From NCBI RefSeq assembly GCF_019212185.1, contig NZ_CP078138.1:4446501-4510500 (forward strand): a stretch of 64,000 nt of DNA, read 5' to 3'. Each line of letters opens with the position of its first letter. Positions within the stretch are counted from its first letter, which is position 1. Origin of the DNA: Pseudomonas fluorescens. Its GTDB lineage: Bacteria > Pseudomonadota > Gammaproteobacteria > Pseudomonadales > Pseudomonadaceae. The notes under the pieces were generated by a model, which was given only the letters and a program-made list of their open reading frames with translations, made no database searches and had not been told where the DNA came from. The position numbers and the translations under genes were made by a program. Positions 16,901 to 23,921 of this stretch are shown piece by piece.

Positions 16901-19900
16901 GACACTCAAGCCGTGGCGTTGCAACTCGTGGGACCAGAACTGCGGACGCTGCTGACGCGACAGTGCCTGCTCCGGGCCGGCCAGCCACCAGTCGGCCTGG
17001 GCACCGAACACGAAGTCGGCCCAGCGCGACGGGTACTGAGCGAGCATCGCCAGTTGGCCGTGCGGATTGAGATGACTGGCGGTCTGGCGCAGGGCTTCAC
17101 CGACGCTATCCAGCGGCGCCAGGTCAGATGGCAGCAGCACCCAGTCGTAAGCCTGGGCGCTGTTCAGTTGATCGAAACCGAGCACTTCCAGTGCGGGGCA
17201 CTCGTCGCCGAGCATTTGCACCAACTCCGGCTCTTGCACACAGTAGCTGTAGTCGACCCGGTCGAAATCGATCCCGGCGTATAGCGATTCGGCAAACGAA
17301 GGCCCGCCAAAGCCGAATTCCAAGACCCGCAGACGCTGCCCGGCGGGCAAGTCGGCGAGGCGTTGGGCGAGGGTTTCGCGCAGGCCGGCGAGCAAACGCT
17401 GCTGCCCCGCCGCACTCAGCACCAGGCGCGCCAGATTGGCCGCGCTGGTTTCCCGTGGCAGCAGTTGTTCGAGGGTTTGCGTGCCTTCGAGCAACGCCAG
17501 CAGGTGGCGGCCGATACGCCCCACCGAATGGATGATCTGGAAGTGCTCCGGATAGCTCTGGAACAGCTCCTGCCAGATCGCCTCGGAAGCCGGACGCTCT
17601 CCCACATCGGCGATCGACCAGTTGCCGGCGGCATCCACATTCAGGCTGCCATCGTTACGCCCCTGGCGCAGCAAGGTGCCAAGGAACTCACTCGGCACCC
17701 CGTTCCGCTGCGACCACACTGCAACCTGCTCGGCGCTCAAGCGACCGCCCAGTTGCTCGATCAGGTCCAGCACAAAGCTCGAACACAGGACATCGAGCAG
17801 CGGCTCGACTTCATTCAGGTAGCGCACCTGCACCGGCTCGTCACTCAAGCCCCGCAGATGGGCCGCCAGCGGTGTCGAATTCGACGCCTCGCGCAACACC
17901 GGCACTACCTGGCCCGGCGCCGCCAGACCGACATGGGCCAGGCGCTTGATGTCGTGGGAGCGATCACGCTGCAGGCGCACACCCCGGAAACGAGCGTCCT
18001 TGATGCACAGCACCGCCTCGCCGGCGGCATCGTAGAGGGTGAAATCCACCAGCAGCGAGTGCTCGGTGCGCTTGAGCTGGCGCACTTCGGCGAGGCACGG
18101 CACACCGCCGGCCTTGGCGAATGCAATGCGTCCCAGCTTGACCGGAATGAACGCCAGGCCCTTGTTACTGCCTGGCTGGCCGACCAGCAACTCAGTGATC
18201 AACTGGAAGGCACCATCGAGCAGCGCCGGGTGCAGGTGCAGCGACGGCAATTCCTCGCGGATCGCCTCGGGCACACGCAATTGGGCGAGGATGTGCGCCG
18301 GCTCGACCCACACCGCCGCGACCGCCTGGTAGGCCGGGCCATAATTGAGACCCACCGCCTGGGTCAGCGCCAGATGTTGTTCACCGGTGAAATCCGCTGG
18401 ACGTTGTGGCAAAGCCGGTGCACGTCCGCCGAGCATTACCCCGCAGGCTTCGCCCGGCAGGCGCGCGACCACGTGCTGCACCCACTCTTCACGCTGGGCC
18501 AGGGTGCGCGAGGTGATGCGCAGGGTGCCATCGGCTTCCTCGATGTTGACCCGGATCTTCTTGCTGCCTTCGTTGCCAAGCAGCAGCGGGTTATGGATTT
18601 CCAGCTCTTCGATATCGACGAACTCACCCGGTTGGTGCAGCAGGGCCACGGCCAGCGCCAACTCGGTAAAACCGGCGCCGGGGAACAGCACTGCTTCACC
18701 GACCTTGTGGTCACCGAGGGTCGGGAACAGCTGGGTGTCGAGACGGTTTTCCCAGGTTAGCGCGCGGTCGGCCAACGGGTAACCGAGCAACGGGTGGACG
18801 CGCTCGCGCTGCAGCACGCCGAACGACTCGGCGCTGACCGGCAGTTCAAAACGCTCGCGTTGCCAGGCGTAGTTCGGCAGGCGCACGTTGTTGCCAGCCA
18901 CCGGGAATTGATGCTGCCAATCGGGCTCGGCGCCGGCGATCAGCAGGCGCGCGACGCAGCGTTCCAGCAGCGCCGGACTCTGGTCATTGCGCGCCAGCGT
19001 GGCGATCACCTGACCGGGCAGCTCGCGCTGGGTCAGAGCATCGGTCACGTAGGAACGCAGAATCGGATGCGGACCCACCTCGACGAACAGGTTGAAGCCC
19101 TGCCCCACCAGCTCATCCATTGCACCCTGGAACAAGACCGGGAAGCGGATGTTCTGCCACCAGTAACGGCTGTCGAGACGCTGGCCTTGCAGCTGGCCGC
19201 CGACCACGGTGGAGAAGAACGGAATATCGGCGTTGCGCGGGCGGATGTGCGCCAGATCGGCAATCACTTGCTGCTCGATCGGGTTCATCGCCGGCGAATG
19301 AAAGGCGTAGTCGAGGGCCAGGCGGCGGACGAACACCTGACGCTCGGTCAGCGCCTGTTCCAGCTCGCCCAGGGCCTCTTGCGGGCCGGCCACGGTAGCG
19401 CCTCGGGCGCTGTTCTCGCCGGCCAACACCACTTGATTGTCCAGCCCCAGTTCCACCAGCACCGCTGCGGTGGCTTCACCGCTCAGGCCCACGGCGGCCA
19501 TCTGCCCAGTGCCACGGGTCAGGCCCTGCAGGCGACTGCGGTGGTAAATGACTTGGGTCGCGTCTTCCAGGCTCAGCGCGCCGCTGGCCCAGGCCGCCGC
19601 CACTTCGCCGACGCTGTGGCCGATCACCGCCGCCGGATGGAAGCCTTCGGCCGCCAGCACGCGGGTGACCGCGACCTGCAGTGCGAACAACGCCGGTTGC
19701 GCGATCTCGGTGCGCACATAGCGATCTTCACCGTTTTCACCGAGCAATTCGGCGCGCAGCGAATAGCCGGCCAATGGCTGGAACAGCGCATCGACCTCGG
19801 CCACGGCGGCAGCGAACAGCGGGTTGCCAAGCATTGCCTGGCCCATGCCCTGCCACTGCGAACCGTTGCCGGAATACACCAGCACCGGGCCCTTGACCTG

Positions 19901-21484
19901 CTCCAGCGCCTGCCCCACCTCCAGCACTGAGCTCAATTCGCTGAGGCTTGGGTCTTCGGCGTAGTCAGCCAAGGCTTGTGCGGCTTTAACCGGGTCAGAC
20001 TCAATCAGCACCAGGCGATGCGCGTGGGCATCGCGACGGAACATGGCCTGGTAGGTCACGTCGTAGTAATTGGCTTGCGACTGTGCCGCCAGGAATTCGG
20101 CAAAACCTTCGGCCGTGGCCCGCAGACCTTCGGCATCCTTGGCGCTGAGCATCAGCGGCAGGCGTCGTGATGGGGTAGCTGTCTTCGATGCAGGCAACGA
20201 CTCGGCGCTCTGCAGAATCACGTGCGCGTTGGCGCCACCAAATCCGAAGGAGTTGATGCCGACGGTCAATTGCCCGGCCGATTTCAGCGCACGGCTTTCG
20301 GTCACCACTTGCAGGTTAAGGTCAGCAAATGGAATGTTCGGATTAAGTTCTTCGACGCCAATGGTCGCCGGAACCTCACGCTGGATCAGGCAATTGAGCG
20401 CCTTCATCAGGCCTGCAACGCCGGAAGCCGCCTCGAGGTGACCCAGGTTGCTTTTCACCGAGCCGATCGGCAGCGGATTGCCAGCACCGCGGGCCTGACC
20501 CAGCGCTTCGCCAATGGCCCGGGTCTCGATCGGATCGCCGACCGCTGTACCGGTGCCATGGGCTTCCAGGTAGTCCAGTTGCGCCGGATCGATTCCGGCC
20601 TTGGCATAAGTACTCTTGAGCAGTGCGGTCTGGGCATCGGCACTCGGCAGAGTCAGGCTCGATTTGCGCCCGTCGGTGTTCACTGCACTGCCGGCCACCA
20701 CCGCGAGAATCGGGTTGCCATCGGCCAGCGCCTGGTCGTAATCCTTGAGCAGGAACAGACCACCGCCCTCGGAGCGAGCGTATCCGTCGCCGCTCTGATC
20801 GAACGCGTGGCAACGGCCGGTCGGCGAGAGCATCGAGGCCTTGGCGAAAATCATGAAGCCGAAGGGGTGCATGTGCAGGCTGATGCCACCGGTTACCGCC
20901 TGGTCGATATCGCCACTGATGATCGCTTGGCAAGCCTGGTGGAAGGCCACCAACGATGACGAACAGGCGGTATCGATGGCCATGCTCGGGCCGCGCAGGT
21001 CATAAAAGAACGACAGGCGATTGGCCGCAATACTTGAGGTGTTGCCGGTAGCGGTCGCGGCATCGATCGACGCGAGGTCTTCGACCAGGCGATAGGATTG
21101 CTCGACACCACCGATCCCCAGGTAAACCCCGCAGTTGCTGCCGCGCACGCTCGACGGCTTGATGCCGGCGTTCTCGAAGGTTTCCCAGCACATTTCCAGC
21201 AGCATGCGTTGCTGCGGATCCATCACCATGGCTTCGCGCGGCGAGATATTGAAGAAGCCGGCGTCGAACGCACTGATATCGCCCAGGGAGCCTGCGGCGA
21301 AGGTGTAGCTGGTCGCAGGATTGGTCTTGTCGGGGTGCAAGAACTCGTTATGCGCCCAGCGCGAAGCGTCGACCTGGGTCACCAGGTCCTGGCCCGACAT
21401 CAGGTTTTGCCAGAAACTTTGGGTGGTCGAACCGGGGAAACGAAAAGAACAACCTACAACCGCTACCTGTCTACGCTTTGTCAA
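13961..21484 (-). CDS. Type I fully reducing polyketide/fatty acid synthase, KS-AT-DH-(MT-like)-ER-KR-ACP (RkpA-like)
   Basis: A 2507-residue single-module synthase. KS about 5-425, with Cys174 in DTACSSS, His309 in HGTGT and His349 in KSNLGHL. AT about 534-835, with Ser624 in GHSVGE; the YAFHS motif at 726-730 does not fix malonyl versus methylmalonyl choice. DH about 895-1170, with His926 and the LLDGAFQ Asp1090. A methyltransferase-like region (about 1230-1545) has a degenerate SAM loop LEFGFGGPSF (1388). ER about 1756-2080, with HGAAGGVGIAA (1902). KR, with TGGLGGFG (2109) and Tyr2252. ACP, with GLDSL, Ser2416. There is no thioesterase, so the product must be taken off by another enzyme, fitting the coupled oxoamine synthase. 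It starts at TTG 21484, preceded by AAAGGA. It probably works iteratively to make a saturated chain. Confidence 0.92.
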   Translation of the reverse strand: MTKRRQVAVVGCSFRFPGSTTQSFWQNLMSGQDLVTQVDASRWAHNEFLHPDKTNPATSYTFAAGSLGDISAFDAGFFNISPREAMVMDPQQRMLLEMCWETFENAGIKPSSVRGSNCGVYLGIGGVEQSYRLVEDLASIDAATATGNTSSIAANRLSFFYDLRGPSMAIDTACSSSLVAFHQACQAIISGDIDQAVTGGISLHMHPFGFMIFAKASMLSPTGRCHAFDQSGDGYARSEGGGLFLLKDYDQALADGNPILAVVAGSAVNTDGRKSSLTLPSADAQTALLKSTYAKAGIDPAQLDYLEAHGTGTAVGDPIETRAIGEALGQARGAGNPLPIGSVKSNLGHLEAASGVAGLMKALNCLIQREVPATIGVEELNPNIPFADLNLQVVTESRALKSAGQLTVGINSFGFGGANAHVILQSAESLPASKTATPSRRLPLMLSAKDAEGLRATAEGFAEFLAAQSQANYYDVTYQAMFRRDAHAHRLVLIESDPVKAAQALADYAEDPSLSELSSVLEVGQALEQVKGPVLVYSGNGSQWQGMGQAMLGNPLFAAAVAEVDALFQPLAGYSLRAELLGENGEDRYVRTEIAQPALFALQVAVTRVLAAEGFHPAAVIGHSVGEVAAAWASGALSLEDATQVIYHRSRLQGLTRGTGQMAAVGLSGEATAAVLVELGLDNQVVLAGENSARGATVAGPQEALGELEQALTERQVFVRRLALDYAFHSPAMNPIEQQVIADLAHIRPRNADIPFFSTVVGGQLQGQRLDSRYWWQNIRFPVLFQGAMDELVGQGFNLFVEVGPHPILRSYVTDALTQRELPGQVIATLARNDQSPALLERCVARLLIAGAEPDWQHQFPVAGNNVRLPNYAWQRERFELPVSAESFGVLQRERVHPLLGYPLADRALTWENRLDTQLFPTLGDHKVGEAVLFPGAGFTELALAVALLHQPGEFVDIEELEIHNPLLLGNEGSKKIRVNIEEADGTLRITSRTLAQREEWVQHVVARLPGEACGVMLGGRAPALPQRPADFTGEQHLALTQAVGLNYGPAYQAVAAVWVEPAHILAQLRVPEAIREELPSLHLHPALLDGAFQLITELLVGQPGSNKGLAFIPVKLGRIAFAKAGGVPCLAEVRQLKRTEHSLLVDFTLYDAAGEAVLCIKDARFRGVRLQRDRSHDIKRLAHVGLAAPGQVVPVLREASNSTPLAAHLRGLSDEPVQVRYLNEVEPLLDVLCSSFVLDLIEQLGGRLSAEQVAVWSQRNGVPSEFLGTLLRQGRNDGSLNVDAAGNWSIADVGERPASEAIWQELFQSYPEHFQIIHSVGRIGRHLLALLEGTQTLEQLLPRETSAANLARLVLSAAGQQRLLAGLRETLAQRLADLPAGQRLRVLEFGFGGPSFAESLYAGIDFDRVDYSYCVQEPELVQMLGDECPALEVLGFDQLNSAQAYDWVLLPSDLAPLDSVGEALRQTASHLNPHGQLAMLAQYPSRWADFVFGAQADWWLAGPEQALSRQQRPQFWSHELQRHGLSVSHTLEALPGHACGSYLLLTDQKAGERAGMLEIPVQRWALLADLGQANAEPLAQALREQGQQVSLLQSGDAQAIAEQLAAMDQAPEHVLHLAGLDADQGLDAQGARCMLAAALVQACESLALAPQCWLLTRGAAGHLYAAPQAASVDAIADAALWGFGRTLANESASCRIRLLDLAHGASIGSLVPALLQADGESELAINADGQRYVPRLRVLQDQVRASDDGKTRISLGFDLPGQLRNLRWEARELTAPAADELDIEVRATGLNFRDVMFALGLLSDEAIENGFSGPTMGFEFSGVVHGKGASVLGDFAPGDRVVGFGPRSFANRLVTNANAVARIPEGMSFEAAATIPSTFFTVYYALHYLARLEPGEKVLIHGAAGGVGIAAIQIAKWCGAEIYATAGSDEKRDFLRLLGVDKVFDSRSLAYADEILAMTGGRGVDVVLNSLAGEAINRNFRVLKPFGRFLELGKRDFYQNTRIGLRPFRNNISYFGIDADQLMSERPELTRRLFGQMMELFEQGILHPLPFREFDANHVVEAFRYMQQARQIGKIVVTYGNPIERLVETREQPLQQLQLSGEATYLVTGGLGGFGLRTAQWLVDKGARHLVLLGRRGPASVEAQPSLEAWKAQGIDVQALACDITDAQQVRAVFERIAAGRYPLRGLVHAATVIDDGLIRNLDGEQLQRVLEPKAKGAQYLHELTRELPLDFFVMFSSATTLFGNPGQANYVAANHWLEALARHRRGQGLAATAVLWGAIDDVGFLARNEQIKDALQSRMGGAALRAEVALAHLEQMLLKGDDGMGVLELEWKALSRFLPSASTPRFLELVRAHGGDQDDDNDAEDIQRMLLELDDEQLLERFVELLKHEVCEILRLPAARLDTQRPLQELGLDSLMSVELVVALEERFGIRLPVMELSESSSIDKLAVRILDLLRGEAGTNEAPAPAALAENVLARHGTELSPEQMAELNAELADSAATPNRLIE

Positions 21485-21902
21485 AACCCATTCCTTTAAT
21501 CTCTACCGGGCACCGTCCTATCCAGAGGACAGCCGCATGCCTGGCCGATATATTTTCTGGCAAGTCGTTAAACGTCACCTAAAGCTGATCTTTTTATCTG
21601 GAGGTTGCCATGCTTAGCACGCGAGGTTGCATGGCAGATGTCCCGCTGGTTACCCAATGGACACGTTCAGACATATTTGTAGGAATAATACGCGGTCTCG
21701 ACGGCAAGGGAAAACGCTAAGCGATGGATGCCGGGTAAAATGTTCGTCATGGTTCATTGAGCCAGGGCCTGGCTGATTAGTATCGAAATGCCATCCTCCT
21801 GCCTTGAATCCGGCAACACGCAACCCATTGATGATCCACAGCAACACACCCGGCCATCAGAGTTGTCTACTATTCAGGCACGTACTCAGGAGAGGCACCG
21901 AC
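21485..21902. promoter_or_regulatory. Divergent intergenic region upstream of the PKS
   Basis: This 418-bp gap must hold the promoter of the minus-strand PKS/oxoamine synthase operon and that of the plus-strand hypothetical gene. An 8-bp inverted repeat, TGCCATGC (21606-21613) and GCATGGCA (21629-21636), lies about 120 bp upstream of the PKS start and could be an operator. No convincing -35/-10 pair can be assigned by eye. An AGGAGAGG ribosome-binding site sits at 21888-21895. Confidence 0.4.
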
Positions 21903-22394
21903 ATGATGAGCAAGGCAGACCAACTCGCTGCAAAACTGCGTAACCGCTTGCAACGTACCGACCATAGCGACACCTGCGCCGACACCGCGATCGACCATTG
22001 GCCGACCCAGGTCAACGACCTTTACCAGCAGATCGAACACTGGCTGACGCCCCTGAGCGAAGCCGGCCTGAACATCCGTCGCAACCCCACGCACGTCCAC
22101 GAAAGCCATCCAAGCGGCGCGACTTACGAATACGCCATCGACCAACTCCTGCTCGAAGATCTGCCCTACACCATCACCTTCGACCCCATCGCCCGCTTCT
22201 CCACCCAGGCCGAGGGCCTGATCGAGATTCATCTGCAAGGCAAACATTACCGCGTACTACGCACGAGCGATGAGCACGGCGAGTCGGTATGGCACCTGCA
22301 GAAGGTTCCGCCGCTGGGACAGGCAGCCCAGGCACCGGTGGCGTGGAATGAGGAGAATCTGTTGTGGGTTGTTGAGGAGGGGTTGGGGCTTTAG
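21903..22394 (+). CDS. Hypothetical protein, about 163 residues
   Basis: Not recognised. The start at ATG 21903 is chosen because AGGAGAGG (21888-21895) lies 7 bp upstream; longer versions from 21804 have no such site. The predicted protein is soluble and acidic, has no signal peptide or membrane segment, and shows mixed helix and strand character. It has Trp residues at regular places (DHWPTQVNDLYQQIEHWL near the N-terminus, AWNEENLLWVVEEG near the C-terminus). It stands alone between the PKS promoter region and an IS256-type insertion, with a stem-loop after its stop. Confidence 0.6.
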   Translation: MMSKADQLAAKLRNRLQRTDHSDTCADTAIDHWPTQVNDLYQQIEHWLTPLSEAGLNIRRNPTHVHESHPSGATYEYAIDQLLLEDLPYTITFDPIARFSTQAEGLIEIHLQGKHYRVLRTSDEHGESVWHLQKVPPLGQAAQAPVAWNEENLLWVVEEGLGL

Positions 22395-22432
22395 GTCAAA
22401 CTAAGTATTGATTCCCCAGTAAATCAGAGAAA

Positions 22433-22456
22433 GCCTCCACCAGCATTAGTGGAGGC
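22433..22456. terminator. Stem-loop, probable terminator
   Basis: Perfect 8-bp stem GCCTCCAC (22433-22440) and GTGGAGGC (22449-22456) with an 8-nt loop. On the minus strand it is followed by TTTCTCTGATTT, so it probably ended the minus-strand glycosyltransferase transcript before the insertion sequence landed next to it. On the plus strand it could also stop the hypothetical gene. Confidence 0.55.
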
Positions 22457-22457
22457 G

Positions 22458-22465
22458 ATTGGGAC
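22458..22465. repeat. Left copy of 8-bp target-site duplication
   Basis: ATTGGGAC immediately outside the left inverted repeat. The same 8 bp occur at 23840-23847. Confidence 0.9.
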
Positions 22466-22493
22466 GGGGGTGTCAGAAATTTTGTGTTCGGGC
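22466..22493. repeat. Left terminal inverted repeat of the IS256-type element
   Basis: Pairs imperfectly with 23812-23839. Shared blocks are TGTCAG, TTTTGTGT and CGGGC. Confidence 0.85.
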
Positions 22494-22517
22494 ATAACAT
22501 GAGTAAGAGGTGCATGT

Positions 22518-23777
22518 ATGCCAACCAAAAAGAAATCTGAGCGCCAACCGGTGCGGGAGCTGCCGAAGCTTCCAAAGGAACTGCTGGATCAACTCCCTCA
22601 AACACTGATGACCGCTGAGGCGATCGAAGAGGCTTCTGCGGCCTTCAAGAAAGCGCTGATTGAACGCGCCCTAAATGCCGAGCTTGGCCACCATTTGGGT
22701 TATCCATCGGGCGCGCAGCGCCCGGAGGACGAAACCAACCAGCGCAACGGCAAGAGCGGCAAGACGGTGCTCACCGGCGATGGCCCGATACGCCTGGATA
22801 TTCCGCGCGACCGCAACGGCAGTTTCTCGCCGATTCTGATCCCCAAGCATGAGCGCCGTTATACCGGTTTCGATGACAAGATCATCGCCATGTACGCCCG
22901 TGGAATGACGGTCAGAGAGATTCGTGCGTTTCTTTCTGAGCAGTACAGCACGGACGTCTCGCCCGATTTCATCAGCTCTGTGACCGACGAGGTCATGGAA
23001 GAGATTGGCGCGTGGCAACAGCGCCCGCTGGAGCCGATGTACCCGGTCATTTTCTTTGATGCGCTACGGGTGAAGATCCGCGAAGAAGGCTTGGTACGCA
23101 ACAAGGCCATTTACCTGGCGTTGGGTGTTTTACCCGACGGGACGCGCGATATCCTGGGCATCTGGATCGAGAACACCGAGGGTGCGAAGTTCTGGATGAA
23201 GGTGTTCAACGACCTCAAAACGCGAGGCGTCGAGGACGTGCTGATTGCCGTGACCGATGGCCTCAAGGGCATGCCAGAGGCCCTCAGCGCAGTGTTTCCA
23301 GAAACAACACTGCAGACATGCATTGTGCATCTGATTCGCAACAGCCTGGACTACGCGGCTTGGGACAAGCGTCGAGCACTGGCCAAGGCGCTGAAGCCGA
23401 TTTATCAGGCCATCAACGCAGAAGCGGCTGAGCAGGCCTTGGATGAGTTTGAAAACGGGCCTTGGGGCAAACAGTATCCAACGGTCGTGGCCGCCTGGAG
23501 ACGCGCTTGGGATCGAGTGATTCCATTCTTTGTTTTCCCGCCCGCCATCCGGAAGGTGATCTATACCACCAACGCGATTGAGAGCATCAATGCTCAGCTA
23601 CGTAAGATCATAAAGACCCGTGGCCACTTCCCGAACGACGATGCAGCGACCAAACTGATCTGGTTGGGGCTACGAAACATCACGGCAAACTGGGGTTCAG
23701 CGGCCCATGACTGGAAAAGTGCGATGAATCAATTTGCGATTCTGTACGGAGATCGGTTCATCAGGCCGACCTGGTGA
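22518..23777 (+). CDS. IS256-family (mutator-type) transposase
   Basis: The 419-residue DDE transposase is full length. Signature segments are NGKSGKTVLTGDG, IPRDRNGSFSP and LDYAAWDKRR. Catalytic carboxylates are likely Asp in VIFFDALRVK, Asp in VTDGLKGMPEAL and Glu in the conserved TTNAIESINAQLRK segment. CIVHLIRNSLDY precedes the insertion domain of the family. ATG 22518 lies 52 bp inside the left end. No frameshift or stop is seen, so it should be functional. Confidence 0.95.
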   Translation: MPTKKKSERQPVRELPKLPKELLDQLPQTLMTAEAIEEASAAFKKALIERALNAELGHHLGYPSGAQRPEDETNQRNGKSGKTVLTGDGPIRLDIPRDRNGSFSPILIPKHERRYTGFDDKIIAMYARGMTVREIRAFLSEQYSTDVSPDFISSVTDEVMEEIGAWQQRPLEPMYPVIFFDALRVKIREEGLVRNKAIYLALGVLPDGTRDILGIWIENTEGAKFWMKVFNDLKTRGVEDVLIAVTDGLKGMPEALSAVFPETTLQTCIVHLIRNSLDYAAWDKRRALAKALKPIYQAINAEAAEQALDEFENGPWGKQYPTVVAAWRRAWDRVIPFFVFPPAIRKVIYTTNAIESINAQLRKIIKTRGHFPNDDAATKLIWLGLRNITANWGSAAHDWKSAMNQFAILYGDRFIRPTW

Positions 23778-23811
23778 AAATCAGGGCCTGCCTGACGGCA
23801 GGCCATTACCG

Positions 23812-23839
23812 GCCCGCACACAAAAAAACTGACAGTCCC
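23812..23839. repeat. Right terminal inverted repeat of the IS256-type element
   Basis: Reverse complement matches the left end in the TGTCAG, TTTTGTGT and CGGGC blocks. Confidence 0.85.
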
Positions 23840-23847
23840 ATTGGGAC
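23840..23847. repeat. Right copy of 8-bp target-site duplication
   Basis: ATTGGGAC, identical to 22458-22465. Confidence 0.9.
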
Positions 23848-23921
23848 TCGAGCACCAAGGACGCTAACGTAGCATCGACGTAAACTTCGGACTCAACTCG
23901 CACCTGACAAAGGTCAAATAC

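Larger units (their letters stand above)
22466..23839 (+). mobile_element. Intact IS256-family insertion sequence (about 1374 bp)
   Basis: Ends are set by imperfect terminal inverted repeats. The left end is GGGGGTGTCAG at 22466, continuing to TTTTGTGTTCGGGC at 22493. The right end, read in reverse complement from 23839, is GGGACTGTCAG, continuing to TTTTTGTGTGCGGGC. Perfect 8-bp direct repeats ATTGGGAC flank the element, the duplication size typical of this family. It carries a single intact transposase gene. The undecayed duplication points to a recent insertion. Confidence 0.93.

Noticed and set aside
15095..18760. Long plus-strand open frames (up to 729 codons) opposite the PKS
   Set aside because: They are antisense shadows produced by high-GC codon bias. 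They lack domains and overlap a clearly coding strand with all PKS motifs.
1..21484. kpsM/kpsT/kpsE/kpsD exporter genes for the Kdo-linked capsule
   Set aside because: Looked for Walker motifs of an ABC ATPase and for a KpsE/KpsD pattern in this region; none is present, so they must lie outside the window if they exist.
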